DNA from: Allodiplogaster sudhausi
Lineage: Eukaryota; Nematoda; Chromadorea; Rhabditida; Diplogasteridae
Assembly: GCA_945643635.1 (NCBI GenBank)
Contig: CALZFC010000027.1
Coordinates: 3,283,501 to 3,347,500, forward strand
Reading direction: 5' to 3'
DNA length: 64,000 bases
Under the pieces are notes generated by a model that was not told the DNA's origin, made no database searches, and saw nothing but the letters and a program-made list of their open reading frames with translations. This document shows, one piece after another, positions 49,301 to 61,949 of this stretch; position 1 is the stretch's first letter, and each line of letters opens with the position of its first letter. A program made the position numbers and the translations under genes.

Positions 49301-52300
49301 TTTCAGCGCCCCAGTCATACTGTACAGATATATTCTTGCAGTTCTGATGTCTATGATTATTCAAAAAGAATTAAATGGATACTTATCTTCTTATTATAGT
49401 TTTTTTCCGTGCTTATCATTCAACGCCCTATCACTCCATGTACAGCCGATCGCTGGTGCCGAGTCCGTCCGACAAGCGTCCGTCTCTCCGGACGGCAAGA
49501 ATCTCGTGTTCTCGACGCAGAACTGTCATGGCTACGTGCCGTACCAGCGACATCGGCCCGCTTCTTCACTGAATATTTCCTTTTTATTTCACAGAACATT
49601 TAAAGGAAAGGAAACTCTATTCGAAACAAAAAAATTAATTTAAAAAGAAGCTTCTTTTTAATTTCTTTGTTCTTGTTGTTGAAGAGTCATGATCGAAAGC
49701 GGATATCAATTTGATTTCTGCAGCGCGGATGCTGACATAGAGGTGAAGTTGAAATACGATAGCGAAGTCTGCGAGCGAGTGAAGGATTACCGCTTCAGAA
49801 CGCTCGACCTCGCCGCCGCCTCAGCCTCTGCGACCCTCGCAGTCGAGCGTGGTCTCATTGGGAAAGATACGATTGAGGTATTCTTTGCATGGATCATGCG
49901 CAATTATCTAGATCAACATATATCTATTATGTTCATAGATGTAGCACATAACAATGCGTGAATAACAAATACTGTGTTTTCTTGTTGAAATGATAAAACA
50001 TTTCTCTATCTGAAACTATTTTGTAGCTTGGTTTTGTAGCCTGGCTGCACTCGCGGCCCCGTTTTGGCCGATCTCTTTGCCAACCGATTTCCGACTCTCT
50101 ACAAGGAGCTGAAGCAACGCTGCTGTCCCAGCGTGCATGCAGCCATTGAGGCTGTCGATAGGTATCACGACCCCTTTTTCTGGTCCCATGTGTACTTAAA
50201 ATTTTGTTATTGATTTTGAAGACCAAGAAGTCACATATGCCATGTTTAGGTCAAGCTTGGTATTTAAGCGGTAGATTTTAAAAAAATTCTTTAATAGAAT
50301 GGTTAATTGAAAAAAATTCAGCGATGAGTCTCATGTGAACATCATGCTCGACCTGCTCAATTATGGCACGGCATCTCTAGTCGTCAAGCCAGGAGATTAT
50401 GGACGGATGCAATTCGTTAGCGGCTGTTTACTCAGTTTTTATTTATTGAACTAACGCTTGTAATGCACAAGGATGTCTTACATTATATGTCGAGTCCTAA
50501 ACGTTCCATGACATATCTTGGAAATGAGAAGCTAGCTAACAATAAGCGATGTATAATCCAACTTTATAATGGTCGAGATGTTTGTGGCTTCTTCACTCTC
50601 TTCGCAAGTTGAACATGTTTTTAGAAGGAATCTCTGAAGGCTGTCTCCAGGCTGGCAGATTCATTGAGTCTCGGAGGGTCGCTTCGTTGCTGCCAAGCGT
50701 GCAAAGACACCGAAATTGTCCATCTACGTCTTGAGGTTTGCGAATCGAATCGTCGAGAGCTTCAGCAATAAGACTTTATCTATTCTTTGGAGTAAAAAAA
50801 CCTAATTAATGGTGAGAAAAGCTCGATGCTGCTCTTTTTTCCTGATTTGCTCAGTTTAATGTTCACTATCTAATAAAATGATCTATGAAATAGAAAATAT
50901 AATTCATATTTCTATTAAATAATTTAGATCACAAACAGCCGGCCGAGCGACTCTGACAACGAATTCGACGAGGAAGTGACGGCGCCTGAGCACAAGCTTC
51001 GCATCCAATGCGACGATGGAAAGCAATTCTTTTGTGATAAGTAAGTTATGTTTGCCGATTTCGCGCTTTATTGTTATATTTTCGCATCTTTATCGAAATT
51101 TTAATGCCACCGGTGTGTATTCTCAATTTGAAGAAAGAAATATCGTTTCTTTTAGACGCATCTGGGCTGCACACAGCGCGTACGTCTCGACGATGCTGGA
51201 GTACACTCCTTGCTTGACGCTCGAGGTTCCATATGACGCGATTGGCGAGAGAATCAAAATGAATCAAAAGGCCGCGGACATTGCCAAAGTCGACCAACTT
51301 GGATTTTATTCAAAAAGTTCCTTATATGTATATGCTTTTTGACATGAGGAATCGGTTGGACTTGTTCTGTTCATCTTAAAGTGCCTTTTTCTTTGGCAAT
51401 GAAGGCTTGAATTATGGGGCTTGAACTATGAGAAAGCATATATAAGGGACTTTTGAAAAAAATTCCAAGCTTGTCGATTTTGACTATGTCCGTGGCCTTT
51501 TTGAATTTCTTCATATATTCTCTGCCATCATATATTGATTTGCCGTACAGCAAATACTGCGAGTTCAGTTCGAATCGTCTGTCGTGCGAGTGGTCGACTC
51601 TCTACTGCGCGACCCCCATTTGTTATGTGATGAGAACATCGATACGGTAGTTTTTTTCTTATTTACTCAATCAGTCATCATAAAGGTACTACTTACTATT
51701 CGTTGTAACGCAGTTTCTCTCTGCAAGCTTTTTATTTATTATTATATCATATTATAATAAATTGCACTTGTTTTACCTTCCTTTCTAACATATGTACATA
51801 TTCCTGCATTTGCTTCCAGTTGAAGTACATCCTCAAATTCGCCGACTTTATGCAGATGAACGCGCTCACAGACGACGTGGCGTACGCTCTTCTTTACAAT
51901 GGTTAGGACGGCAATAAAAATTATATATTCTTCAATAGAAATTGTTTAATTTATTTCTATTTATCCATTGGTAATCGTGGTGAAAACTAACTCGTAATTA
52001 CAAGAGTCCCCTTTCTACAGCAAATTACGCGAGCATAAAAGAAGTCATCGACTGTCTCCTGGCATACCCCCGACTTGAGGAGCAACTGATTCGTTTGCTG
52101 TCCGAGCGACTGCATGTTCTTGTGCCGTGGAACGTTGATAATCTGCCCGAGTCATTGCTCAGCAAGTTCGTTCTTGTGTTGTGGTTTGTTTTTCGTCTTT
52201 ATCTTGTTTCCGCTCTTCTTTTTTGTTATTGCGTAATATCATTCTATTGCTAATCATATGTACAAACGTTTATCTACATTGTAGAATTTGCGACAACTGG

Positions 52301-53252
52301 GATGAGCGCTTGCTGAAGCCGCTGCCTCTACGCAGCCAATCGCATGCCGTCAAGCTGTACGGCTGTCCCGATTTTTGCAACATCGGTCTCTACCGACAAG
52401 TTGTCATCACCGGCTATCCGGTAACGGCGGTTTTTCTTCTACCAAACCATCCAATTGTTGTGGCTTTCGGCGGACATGTTTTTATAGTTTATTGCTAGAT
52501 ATTGAATAGAAATATTTACAACAGTATGAACGGAAGATCACCCTGGCCGACATCGCATTCGCAGATCGCGCGGAGATTGTTGGTGCGGATCTGAAGGAAG
52601 GTGCTACCGAGCACCTCAAAGCCCACAAAGTGTTCAGAGTAAGTTCGTTTTTCAACATTTGATGATATATTTCTTTATCAAACTTTGACCTTGGCGATGC
52701 GCGGTCAACACTTCCCAATTTAGAAACTCGACGACTTCCATCTTAACGGCTTCGATTATTCCAGCATGTACGAGTGCTGTTTTACCATTTCTGTTTTCTC
52801 CATATCCTTATCTCTTTCATTTCTTTCATGGTATTTTTCTTCCGTAAGTTTTTATCTCAATCCTTATTATTTGATCTTTGATCGTTTCACTCGTTCCTTC
52901 TAGTATTCATCGCTTCTACGAAATGGGCGATTCGAGCGAGTGTACGGATCAGAGTTCAATTAACGGCGGCGACTATTTCAAGGGACATCCACCGACCCAA
53001 AGGTTCTTTGTTTGTTTATTTACATACCTAATTTTCCATTTCTATGTAGTTTTATCTCAGTTTCTCCTTTTAGAACTAATTTTGTGGTATTATGAGCTTG
53101 GCTTGTTGAAAAGAGCAAGATGGAGGACTTTTTTTTTCATTAGCGACCCGAACTATTCGACGAGCGACTCAGACACCGAAGGCGAAGAGGACGCGACTGA
53201 GCAGAACATTGAATGGTCGTCCACATCTCGCAGGAGCTCTGGAGGGCATTAA
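46302..53252 (+). CDS. IBTK-like RCC1-BTB protein, copy P4 (complete frame)
   Basis: Twenty-seven GT-AG exons join without a break into 949 codons. They include 46302-46367, 46544-46714, 46885-46953, 47184-47301, 47445-47587, 47707-47856, 48069-48137, 48206-48314, 49446-49540, 49724-49877, 51156-51225, 51569-51646, 52021-52165, 52525-52638, 52904-53002 and 53144-53252. Residues 1-140 form an N-terminal helical region and about 142-300 are RCC1-like (GVGENRVSNLG, GDGHSVFVLRDG, WRGFVGGN). About 460-585 form a divergent first BTB-like part (LDLLNYGTASL). About 585-620 is a Cys-rich CCQAC segment and about 640-735 the clearer BTB domain. About 735-830 is BACK-like and 890-949 an acidic Ser tail. 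The start is the Met conserved among copies, 30 bases after a TTTAG acceptor. It lacks copy M's long C-terminal tail. A substrate-adaptor role is inferred from architecture only. Confidence 0.8.
51241..51532. mobile_element. Imperfect foldback in P4 intron 19
   Basis: Arms of about 105 bp at 51241-51346 and 51430-51532 are inverted copies with many mismatches. Each arm can be read as a similar peptide (KAADIAKVDQLGFYSKSSLY against KKATDIVKIDKLGIFFKSPL). Intron 19 of the other copies lacks the block. The splice sites and frame of P4 are unaffected. Confidence 0.65.
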
Positions 53253-53650
53253 AGGCATTGGCGATCATGAAGTTGATGGTATGTAGTGTAACCATGCGCT
53301 ACCTCAGCTTGCATTACTCCCTAGTAACTTAAACGTATTATTTTTTTTAAATATGGGTTTCCTTGTTCCTTGCGATCATCACAGATTACATGTTTTATTA
53401 GAATGCATTGTTTTTGCCAATAATCAATAATAATAAAAGATTCTAACTCGTTGCGTTGCTTATTTGCAGGTTGGCTAATTGGTATGCGGTAACCAAGCAA
53501 TATTTATGATGCTTGTAAGGCGCAATAAGAATGGTGGTTGTGCAATGTGTCCAATTATCTCTGAACAGCATCCGATGATGAAAGTCGAGAGAGAGAAAGA
53601 GAGAGAATTTAAAATTGAGCTGTGTATCTTTCCATTGTTTAGTGTCGAAT

Positions 53651-54048
53651 TGTAAAGGGGACTGCATATAGTTTGTAGAAATCTCTATTTATCTCTGTTT
53701 GTATGTTCCCTCTCCTTCTTGCTGTTCTCCCCCTTTCGCTGTCTCGTTCTCTCCCGCTCTATGTAACTGCGCCCCCAGGCTCTACTGTACATAAGTACCG
53801 ATTATGAGTAATCTAGAAGCTTCTTCCCGGAGGCGACCGGCCTTAAGCTGGTCCACCTCTTTCCTTCTTCCTGCCGCCCTTCCCGCGTTCCCGTCGTCCT
53901 TCCCGAACTTCCCCTCAACGACCACCACGCCTCGGACCCAGTTCCCTTCCCTGTCGTCTCTCTCTCTCTCTCTCTCTCTCTGTCGCGTGTCGCTGCCTAA
54001 TAAACTTGTCTTCTTCGGATGCCTTGTCGCTGGGGTCGTATTGACTCA
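53651..54048 (+). mobile_element. Candidate solo LTR in exon 1 of copy P5
   Basis: A block of about 398 bp absent from other copies separates the exon 1 acceptor (TTTAGTGTCGAAT) from TTCTGCGAATTGGCGAGG. It starts TGTAAAGGGG, ends TTGACTCA, and contains a (TC)n run and an AATAAA at about 53998. These are LTR-like features (TG...CA, poly(A) signal). Flanking duplication is unclear, and no internal retroviral-type genes are present. Confidence 0.5.
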
Positions 54049-57000
54049 TTTCTGCGAATTGGCGAGGCTACAAAGCGGCGTCCGGAACTCTCCATTGTGG
54101 ACATGCGGGCAGCGGCTAGTGACGACTCGAACATCTCGGTTAGAACCTTCTTTTTATTTATTTTTTCTTTCATTGGTAGCGCCGGTATGCGTGAGTAGTC
54201 CATAAGCATGCCTTTTAAAGGGAAAACAAAATTGGAAAAATAGGTTTTCATATAATTTTAGTTGGATCATAATAAAATGGTTTATAAGCATTCCGTAAGT
54301 CTAAGCGGTGTTTTCTTTTCAGACAACTTTGCTTAGCGGCAAGCCGTACGGGAAAAGTGAGGCTTATCCGTCGATTGCTCCGTCATCTTCTCACGGATGA
54401 GACGATATTCGAGCAACGCATCTCTGCGTGCATGGAGCTGCTTGGTGTCGCGTACAACAGAGGCGACCGCGGCACGGCGTGCGAGGTTTTTGCCAATTCT
54501 ACTGATAACTTCCTCTATTTTAATGTAATTTTATCCCTTTTGTCTGCTCTCGGTTTTCCTCTAGGTTTATGCTCCTTCAGGGCATTCGACTGGTAGGCGA
54601 GTTTTTAAGAAGGTCTCCGGCATGGATTCGCAATACATTCCTCGCCAAGGTTCATTCTGTTCCTTCCGGCTTTATTCGCTTGGTTACACTGCCATTTAGC
54701 AATGTTTGACAAACTGGAAGTGTTTACTTACATACAATTTTCTTTCTTAAATATTGGAATGATGTGATAGATACGGTAACGTTCTAATTTCTAAATATTG
54801 CACACTCCTTTTAGATTAAAAAAAATGTATTTAGACTCTGCGGTACGGTCTTTCAAGCTTTGTCACTCTTCGGTTGATGCATGAACTGGATGTCGACCCA
54901 TTGCATCCACTTCCACGCGCATTTCTCTTCCATCTTGGCTATTCAATCAATTAAAGGTAGCAGGAATTGAATTTTCTTATAATATATTATTGAGGATTTG
55001 CCGTTTTCTTTGCAAAGAACCATTCCTTCCTTCTAATCTTGAAAGGCTGAACAAAGGGGACTTTTCATGTTTCCAGATTATCGTTGGGGGGTCGGCGAGC
55101 AGAAGTCGTATGTCTTTGGCGTAGGCGAGAATCGCGTAAGCAACCTTGGCATGCCCGGCCATCAAGAGGCCATCTCTACGCCCCGTCTCGTCCCGTTTCT
55201 CTCCGCTAATCCGGTATTTTATAACTTCTAATCTAGCTTATTTGAGCCTTTTTCTTTAGTATTATGTACATATATCTAATATTAGTGCAAATCAGTTAAT
55301 ACAAGTCTCTGCCTTGGAAGCATCAAACTTTTTGGGAAAGCAAGGAGAATATGCCGAACAATGATTTTGCCTAAATGAATCTTTGAAAAAGGAAATTTCT
55401 AACCACCGGTTGAGTGTATTTTCTTCAGCCTGTCTTCTATTCGATCGGCGACGGTCACTCCGTGTTCGTGCTTCGTGATGGCCGCGTCTTCATGACCGGC
55501 TGGACTCGTCATGTCACTGGCCTGGCTTCTGATTCCACCATTGCCACTGAGCCAACGCCCATCGCACTCATCGATGGGGTGAGGTTACATTAATGAAGGA
55601 GTACGGTAGTACACTCTTACTTCAAGCACGGAGCACTGTATAACTAGCTAGTGAGATTTTGCAGTACTCACGGACACTTTTCTAGATAGGAAATATTTTA
55701 ACTGTCTGTCTGTTACTCTTTCTCTCACACACGCAAACTCTCTCTCTCTCTCTCTCCTGCTTTCTGCTGCTCCCATCAATCAACCCTTGTTTAGCTGATT
55801 GTGAGCCGCATATGCGAGGTCTTTGTCGGGCGAGAGAACACAGCCTTTATTTGCCACGATTCGCCGAGGAAGGTTTATTGATTTATTTTTCATTTTTGTT
55901 GTTAATTATAATAATTAAGGAATTATTTGTTCTTCAGTATTGTGGGTTCGTTGGCGGGAAGATTGGCGGAACGTGGACGGCGCTGCATCGCGTGAATCTG
56001 CGGAATGACTCTTTAGACTATTTAAATATGCGAAACCTTTGTTAGTTTTGAAAAAGATTTAGTCGCCTAAATGTTCAAAAAAAAAAGTAATTTTCACATG
56101 TTTTTCAAGTCCACGAGCCTTGCGTATTTATCAAAGAGCATCCTTATTGCAGTAATTGAAATGATTGGTGGCTTCCACGAACGAATCGGAGGATTATTTT
56201 TGAGTCAGCCTCCGCATTTGAAGCAGCTTGCACTGCCCTTGAAGATCGACAATCAAGACGTAAGTTAACTTGAAGAAATCATTCATGCTACAGTCACTTA
56301 CAAGACAAAATCAGTGTGGTGCTACGTGCATTCTATAATCTTCAGATTGCATAATTAGGAAAATCAGAAGCAAAATAACGGCCCTGTGAATGTTTGAAAT
56401 TTAAAAAAAAGATAAACTGGACTCTTTTTTCAGTACACACTTTCGTTCGGTGAATGCAGCTTCGGCAAGCTCTACCAGCCCGTACTGCGCAACGACCGAG
56501 GCCTGGAGCTCGAGATTTTCGTCACAGTTGGAGGCATTTCAGTTAGTATCTTCTTTATTGTTTGTTTATTCATAAGCAGCGTATGTAGTTCCAGAAATCG
56601 TGAAGATTTACAAAAATGTTTTATTGTTTTTTTTCAATGGTTCCTTTAATATTTTAAATGGCAATCAGTTATCATTCTTTCATATTAGCACTAATAATAA
56701 TAATAATTTTATTATCTATTGTTAATTGAACTATTTTACTGTTATTCCTCACGTAACACTTATTCCTTTTACTATTCTTCCTCGTCTTTCAGACTGGAAG
56801 ACTGAACAAGTCGAGCATTCCCTGGCTTGCCGTTGTCAATGAGGGCAAGGAGATTCTGTGCGCGCTTAATATGTATATGCCTCCGGTATGAGATTATTGT
56901 CCAAATTAAAAGGATATAAAATAATCGCATATATTTGAGGTTGAAAGATAAATAAAATAACACAATTGATCACTTCAGCACAACTCGCTGTACAGAGGCA

Positions 57001-60000
57001 AACTACGCGTTGTCAACCTGCAACACTCCGAATGGATGAAAGGGAGGACTCCGAAGGCAGCTGCCTACTCTGCCACCGTAGCTGTCCTCGTTCTCCAGGT
57101 CCGTGTATCCGTTCAACTTTCCGATTATTCCTCAACATGCCTATTCTTGCAGCTCTCATGTACATGATTAAAAAAAAGGAATCACATGATGCTGATAATT
57201 AATAGTTGTTTTATTTCTTATCATTCAACACCCAATCAGCCTGTTCAGCCTATCGCTGGCGCCGAGGCCGTTCGACATGCATCCGTCTCCCCGGACGGCA
57301 AGAATCTAGTATTCACAACGCAGGCCAGCCATGATAGCGTGCAGTATCGGCGAAATCGGTCCGCTTCTTCAGTGAATATTTCCTTTTGATTGCACACAAC
57401 CTTTAAAGGGAAGGAATCTCTGTCCGATGCTAAAAAGAAATCAAGGGAAAAGCTGAATTTTCCTTTACTTATTGTTGTTCGAGGTGTTATGCTAGAATGC
57501 GGCTATTAATGTCATTTCTGCAGCGCTTCAGTGGATGCATTGCGGAACAAGGTCCGGGGCACGGCTCCAGGGAATTGTGTGGGGACAAAGCAAAATTATC
57601 TTTCTTTTTTGGTTAACAAGTCATCACATTTATTGGGAAGATGCGTTTTACAAGCAAACAACTCTTCTCCGGGGTGTTGAAAAGGTTCTAACAATAAGTA
57701 GGCCCGAGGGGGGGGGGGTACAATAATGCGCGTGCACCGACCTTGTTCTGCGCTGAGTGGATGCTGATGTAGAAGTGAAGTTTAAAAGGACTATCGAAGT
57801 CTGCGAGTGAAGAAGCACCGCTTTCAGCACGCTCGACCTCTCCGCCATCTCAACCTCTGCCCGCCTCGCAGTCGAACGTGGTCTCATTGGGAAAGAGACG
57901 ATTGAGGTCTTTGTTCCATGGATCAAGTACTATTATATTGAACAACATATAGTATCCATTTATCTGACATACTGTATTGCGCTTAATAATGCGATAATAT
58001 TAGTCTCGTCTTTAAAATGTTGCCAAATATTTTGTTTTCCTGCTGAAAGCCTGGTGTTCTAGCCTAGCAGTGATCACGGCCGCGTCTTGGCTGATCTATT
58101 CGCCAACCGCTTTCCGACTCTCTACAATGAGATGAAGCTGCGCTCCTGTCCCAGCGTGCGTGCAGCCGTTGAGGCTGTCGAAAGGTAACACAACCCTTTT
58201 ACCTGGTTCCCTTTTTAAATAATTGTTTTTAATATGAAATTATCTATACCATGATTCGTGTATTAGCCAAGTTTGGTGTTTATGTGGTGGCTACAAAAAT
58301 ATTTTATAGAAAGATTAATTTATATTTTATAGAAAGGTTAATTAAAAAAAATTCAGCGCAAACTATCTTGTGGACGGCATGCTCGACCTATTCTACTATG
58401 GCATGGCAACTGAAGACTCCGCAGCATCTGTTTGTAATCCGAATCAATTTGTAGGAATTCCTAGCCCGACGATCTGTAATACATCTTTCTAATTGTCAAG
58501 TTGTTTGCGGATTCTTAATCTCAATGTCACATTCTTCATTCACAAGTAGAACATGCTTTTTAGGAGGAGCATCCGATGGATCTCTGCAGGATGGCAGATT
58601 CATTGGGTCTCGGAGGGTCGATTCATATGTGCCATGATACAAAAGCTGGTTACACCTATATCCTACGTCTTCAGGTTTGTGAAAAATAAACACCACAATT
58701 ATTGGTGAGTAAAGATCGATACAAAAAAATATGCAATAAAAGGGAAATTTTTTTAAACTTAGATCGAAAGAGTCAAGATCGCCATGGCGCCTCGGCACAA
58801 GCTTTGTTTCAATTGCGCTGATGGAAAGAAAGTCATTTGTGATAAGTAAGTAATATTTCTCGAAGTCTCACTTTTTTATCAAGCTTTTATTCCGCTTCTT
58901 TTAGGATGCTTTCGTGTGGTCACAGGTATTTTCAATTTAACGAAAATAAAAAAAAGAAATCAATCATTTCACTTTTCTAGACGCATCTGAGCTGCTCACA
59001 GCGGGTACGTCTCGACGATGCTGGAGTACACTCCTTGCGTAACGCTTGAGGTACCGTATTTTTGCCGTTTATTTCAATACACCTTACAGCAAATATTGAT
59101 TCTAATTAAATGTTTTACTACTCATAATCAAGTAAATAAGTTCAGTACGAATCATCGTTGGTGCGTATGGTCGACTCTCTACTGCGCAACCCTCATCTGT
59201 TATGTGATGAGAACATCAATACGGTATATTTACTTTACTAATTCTACACGAAAGTAATAATATGCGTTGAAACGCAGTGATTTATGGCAATATACGATAT
59301 TAGGAGAAATGGACTTGTTTTAGTTTTTTCTGTCCAATTTATCACCCTTTGCTTCCAGCTGAAGTGCATCCTCACCTTCGCAGACTTCATGCAGATGAAC
59401 GCACTTGCAGAGGACGCGGCGTACGCTGTTCTTTACTGCGGTTAGGGCTGTTCCGCAATAATATATTATTTAAAGTAATTATCCAGTTTCTTTCCTTTTA
59501 GCCATGAGTAGGCATAATTGCTAAATTTGTTAATCACAAGAGCCACTTTCTCCAGCACATTACGGGAACATCAAGGAAGCTGTCGAGTGTCTTGTGGTAT
59601 TCCCTGCACTCGAGGATCTTCTGGTTCGTTGGCTGACCGAGCGACCGCATGTTTTTGCTCTGTGGAACGTTGATAATCTACCCGAATCGCTGCTTTGCAA
59701 GTTCGTAATTGAGTTGTTGTCTTTTTCTTGTTTCCCTCTTCTTTTTTTTGTTGTTGTGAAATACCATTTTTATGCTTCACCATACAAAGGTTTATCTATG
59801 TATGCATATTGCAGAATTTGCGACAACTGGGACGAGCACCTGCTGCAGCCGTTGTCTCTAGGCAGCCAAAAGCAGGCTGGCAGGATTTACGGGAATCCCG
59901 ATTTTAACAACGTCGAACAATTCAAACTCGCTCTCTCCTACGGCCCATCGGTAATAGCGGTTGTTGTTTCTTGTGTTCACTTTCTACCAAAATCATTCCA

Positions 60001-61454
60001 TTGTTGTTGGCGTATGATTCGGCGGACATATGCTATAGTTTAGATATTTCATAGAGATATTTGAAGCAGTGTGGGCGCAAACGAAGGATCACTCTGGCCG
60101 ATGCAGATCGCGAGGAGATTGTTGGCGCGGGACTAGGTGAGGGCTCTACCGCGCACCTCGTCATAGCGCACGAAATGTTCAGAGTAAGTTCTTTTTTCTT
60201 TTGATGTTATTTTTAACAAACGTAAATGTATTGCTTATTCACCAGGGAATAAGCCACAGTCGAATGTATGAAATGAAAAGTTGGCGGGTTAGGAATTTGA
60301 GGGCCAGAAAGTGTGGTGGTTATGAGTGAAACATAATCTGGAAGTCAATATATGAATTGGGTTTGATTATGGAGAGGCTCTAAATCAAGGTGGGTAAGCT
60401 AAATAGACGGTACCTATTTTACCCTGTTCTTTGGATGATAATGATTGACTTCGAATATTCTTTGACTTCCCAATTTAGAAACTCGACGAATTCTACCGTA
60501 ACGGTTTCGATTGGTCCGGCATGTACGAATGCTTTTTTAACCATTCCTGTTGTCTCCTCTTTCATTTCTTTCATGGTATTTTGCTTCTCTCAGTTTTCGA
60601 TCTTGATCCTTGATATTTGAGCTTAGTATTCACTGTTTCTAGTATTCATCGCCTCTACGACATGGGCGATTCGATCGGGCAGACGAGTCGAAGTTCAAGT
60701 AACGGCGGTGTAAACGGCATCGATCATCCTCATGGGCATCCACAGACGCAAGGGTTTTATGTTTATTTATTTATATAATTAATTGTATAAATTTATCCAT
60801 TTCTCTTTTTATAAATAATTATATGCTATTTTTAATGGATATTTTTTAACAACTGCACGATTTTCCTTTTAGTTACATGATTTGCTATTCTTTCAATTAG
60901 TGGATAAGCGGCCAACAATTTCCCATTTCAGAATCTCGATAAGATTTACGATTCCGGCCGGAAGAAATGCACAGAACTTGAGCATATGGACCACATTGTG
61001 TCTATCATGTACGAGTGATGTTTTTATCATTTTTTTTCTTACGTTTCTTTCATTCATTTGTTTCGTGGTCTTTTTTCACTCCGTTTTTGATCTGATCCTT
61101 GCAATACTTGTTTCTAGGCTTCGTAGCCTCTCCGAATTTGGCGGTTCGATCGAGCCGAAGAGTCAGAATTCAATCAACGGCGGTGGCTGTTCCAACGAAC
61201 ATTCTCATTCGCATCCACCGACCTAAAAGTTTTTTGTTATTTACTTACTAATTCTATATATATTTTTCTATTTCTCTTTTCGTAACTAATTTTACAGTAT
61301 TGTGAGAGTGGTTTTTTCTTGAAAAGCGCCCATTAGATTACTCATCTCATTTAGCGCCCCGAACGACTCCATGAGCGACTCAGACAGTGAAGACGAAAAG
61401 GAGGCGACGGCGTAGGGTCGCATGCAGTCCTGGAGCGCCGTCGAGGAAGACTGA
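54049..61454 (+). pseudogene. IBTK-like RCC1-BTB copy P5, disabled
   Basis: All family exons can be followed, but lesions are many. The start Met is replaced (GGAATG became ACAAAG near 54070). Exon 2 lacks eight bases (GTTGTGCT) at about 54359, shifting the frame. Exon 14 carries a 217-bp insertion and further small deletions (VCE followed by a stop near 57810). Exon 19 has TGG changed to TGA at 58988-58990. Well-kept parts include GVGENRVSNLGMPG, GDGHSVFVLRDG and SVSPDGKNLVF. Its 3' end has two successive copies of exons 25 and 26 (60478-60760 and about 60933-61225) before the acidic exon, a small internal duplication. Intron 24 is about 190 bases longer than in P2. Confidence 0.8.
57539..57755. 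mobile_element. 217-bp MITE in P5 exon 14
   Basis: The ends are imperfect inverted repeats sharing GAACAAGGTC (ATTGCGGAACAAGGTC on the left, CAGCGCAGAACAAGGTC as the right-end complement). A 9-bp direct repeat AGTGGATGC flanks it (57530-57538 and 57756-57764). Other copies read straight through this site. Nine-base duplications are typical of Mutator-like elements; that class is an inference. Confidence 0.75.
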
Positions 61455-61949
61455 TTATGTGCAAAATGATTATAAGGGAATATATTATAGTTCATTTCTT
61501 CTACTTCTTCTTTTCTTCTTAAAAAACAGCTAGTGTCCTCTTATTGGCCTAGTTATGCTACACACAGGTAAAATGGCCAGTCTTCAAATACTAGCTTTCA
61601 TTACACTCACGTGACTTTAACTTTTACCTCATACATATATGTCTTTCATGCACGGTTATTGGGTCTTCTTGTTCGTTATGATAATGATGAAAAATTATGG
61701 CTAGACCAGCGTGTTTATTCTGTAATGATACCTCAGGAGCTATTTCAGGGATGCTAAAGTGTGTATATTTACTGCCATGTTCCCTGCGTGTTTATGCCGT
61801 AATGTTATAAAGAAGATGTTTACTCGTTCCTTTGCTCATTTGTAGCTAAGCTAATTGGTTTGCGTAAACCAAGCAGATATTGAGTTCAATGTTGAGCTGT
61901 GCGTTTGTTCATCATACAGCATCCAATTCCTCGCATAGGCAGGACGATA
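61455..61949 (+). promoter_or_regulatory. P5-P6 spacer with PGM2-derived flank
   Basis: Sequence to about 61700 matches the downstream flank of P1 (compare 32560-32760). About 61800-61890 carries the CTAATTGGTTTGCGTAAACC block. A CATACAG acceptor at about 61914-61919 precedes exon 1 of copy P6. Confidence 0.45.
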
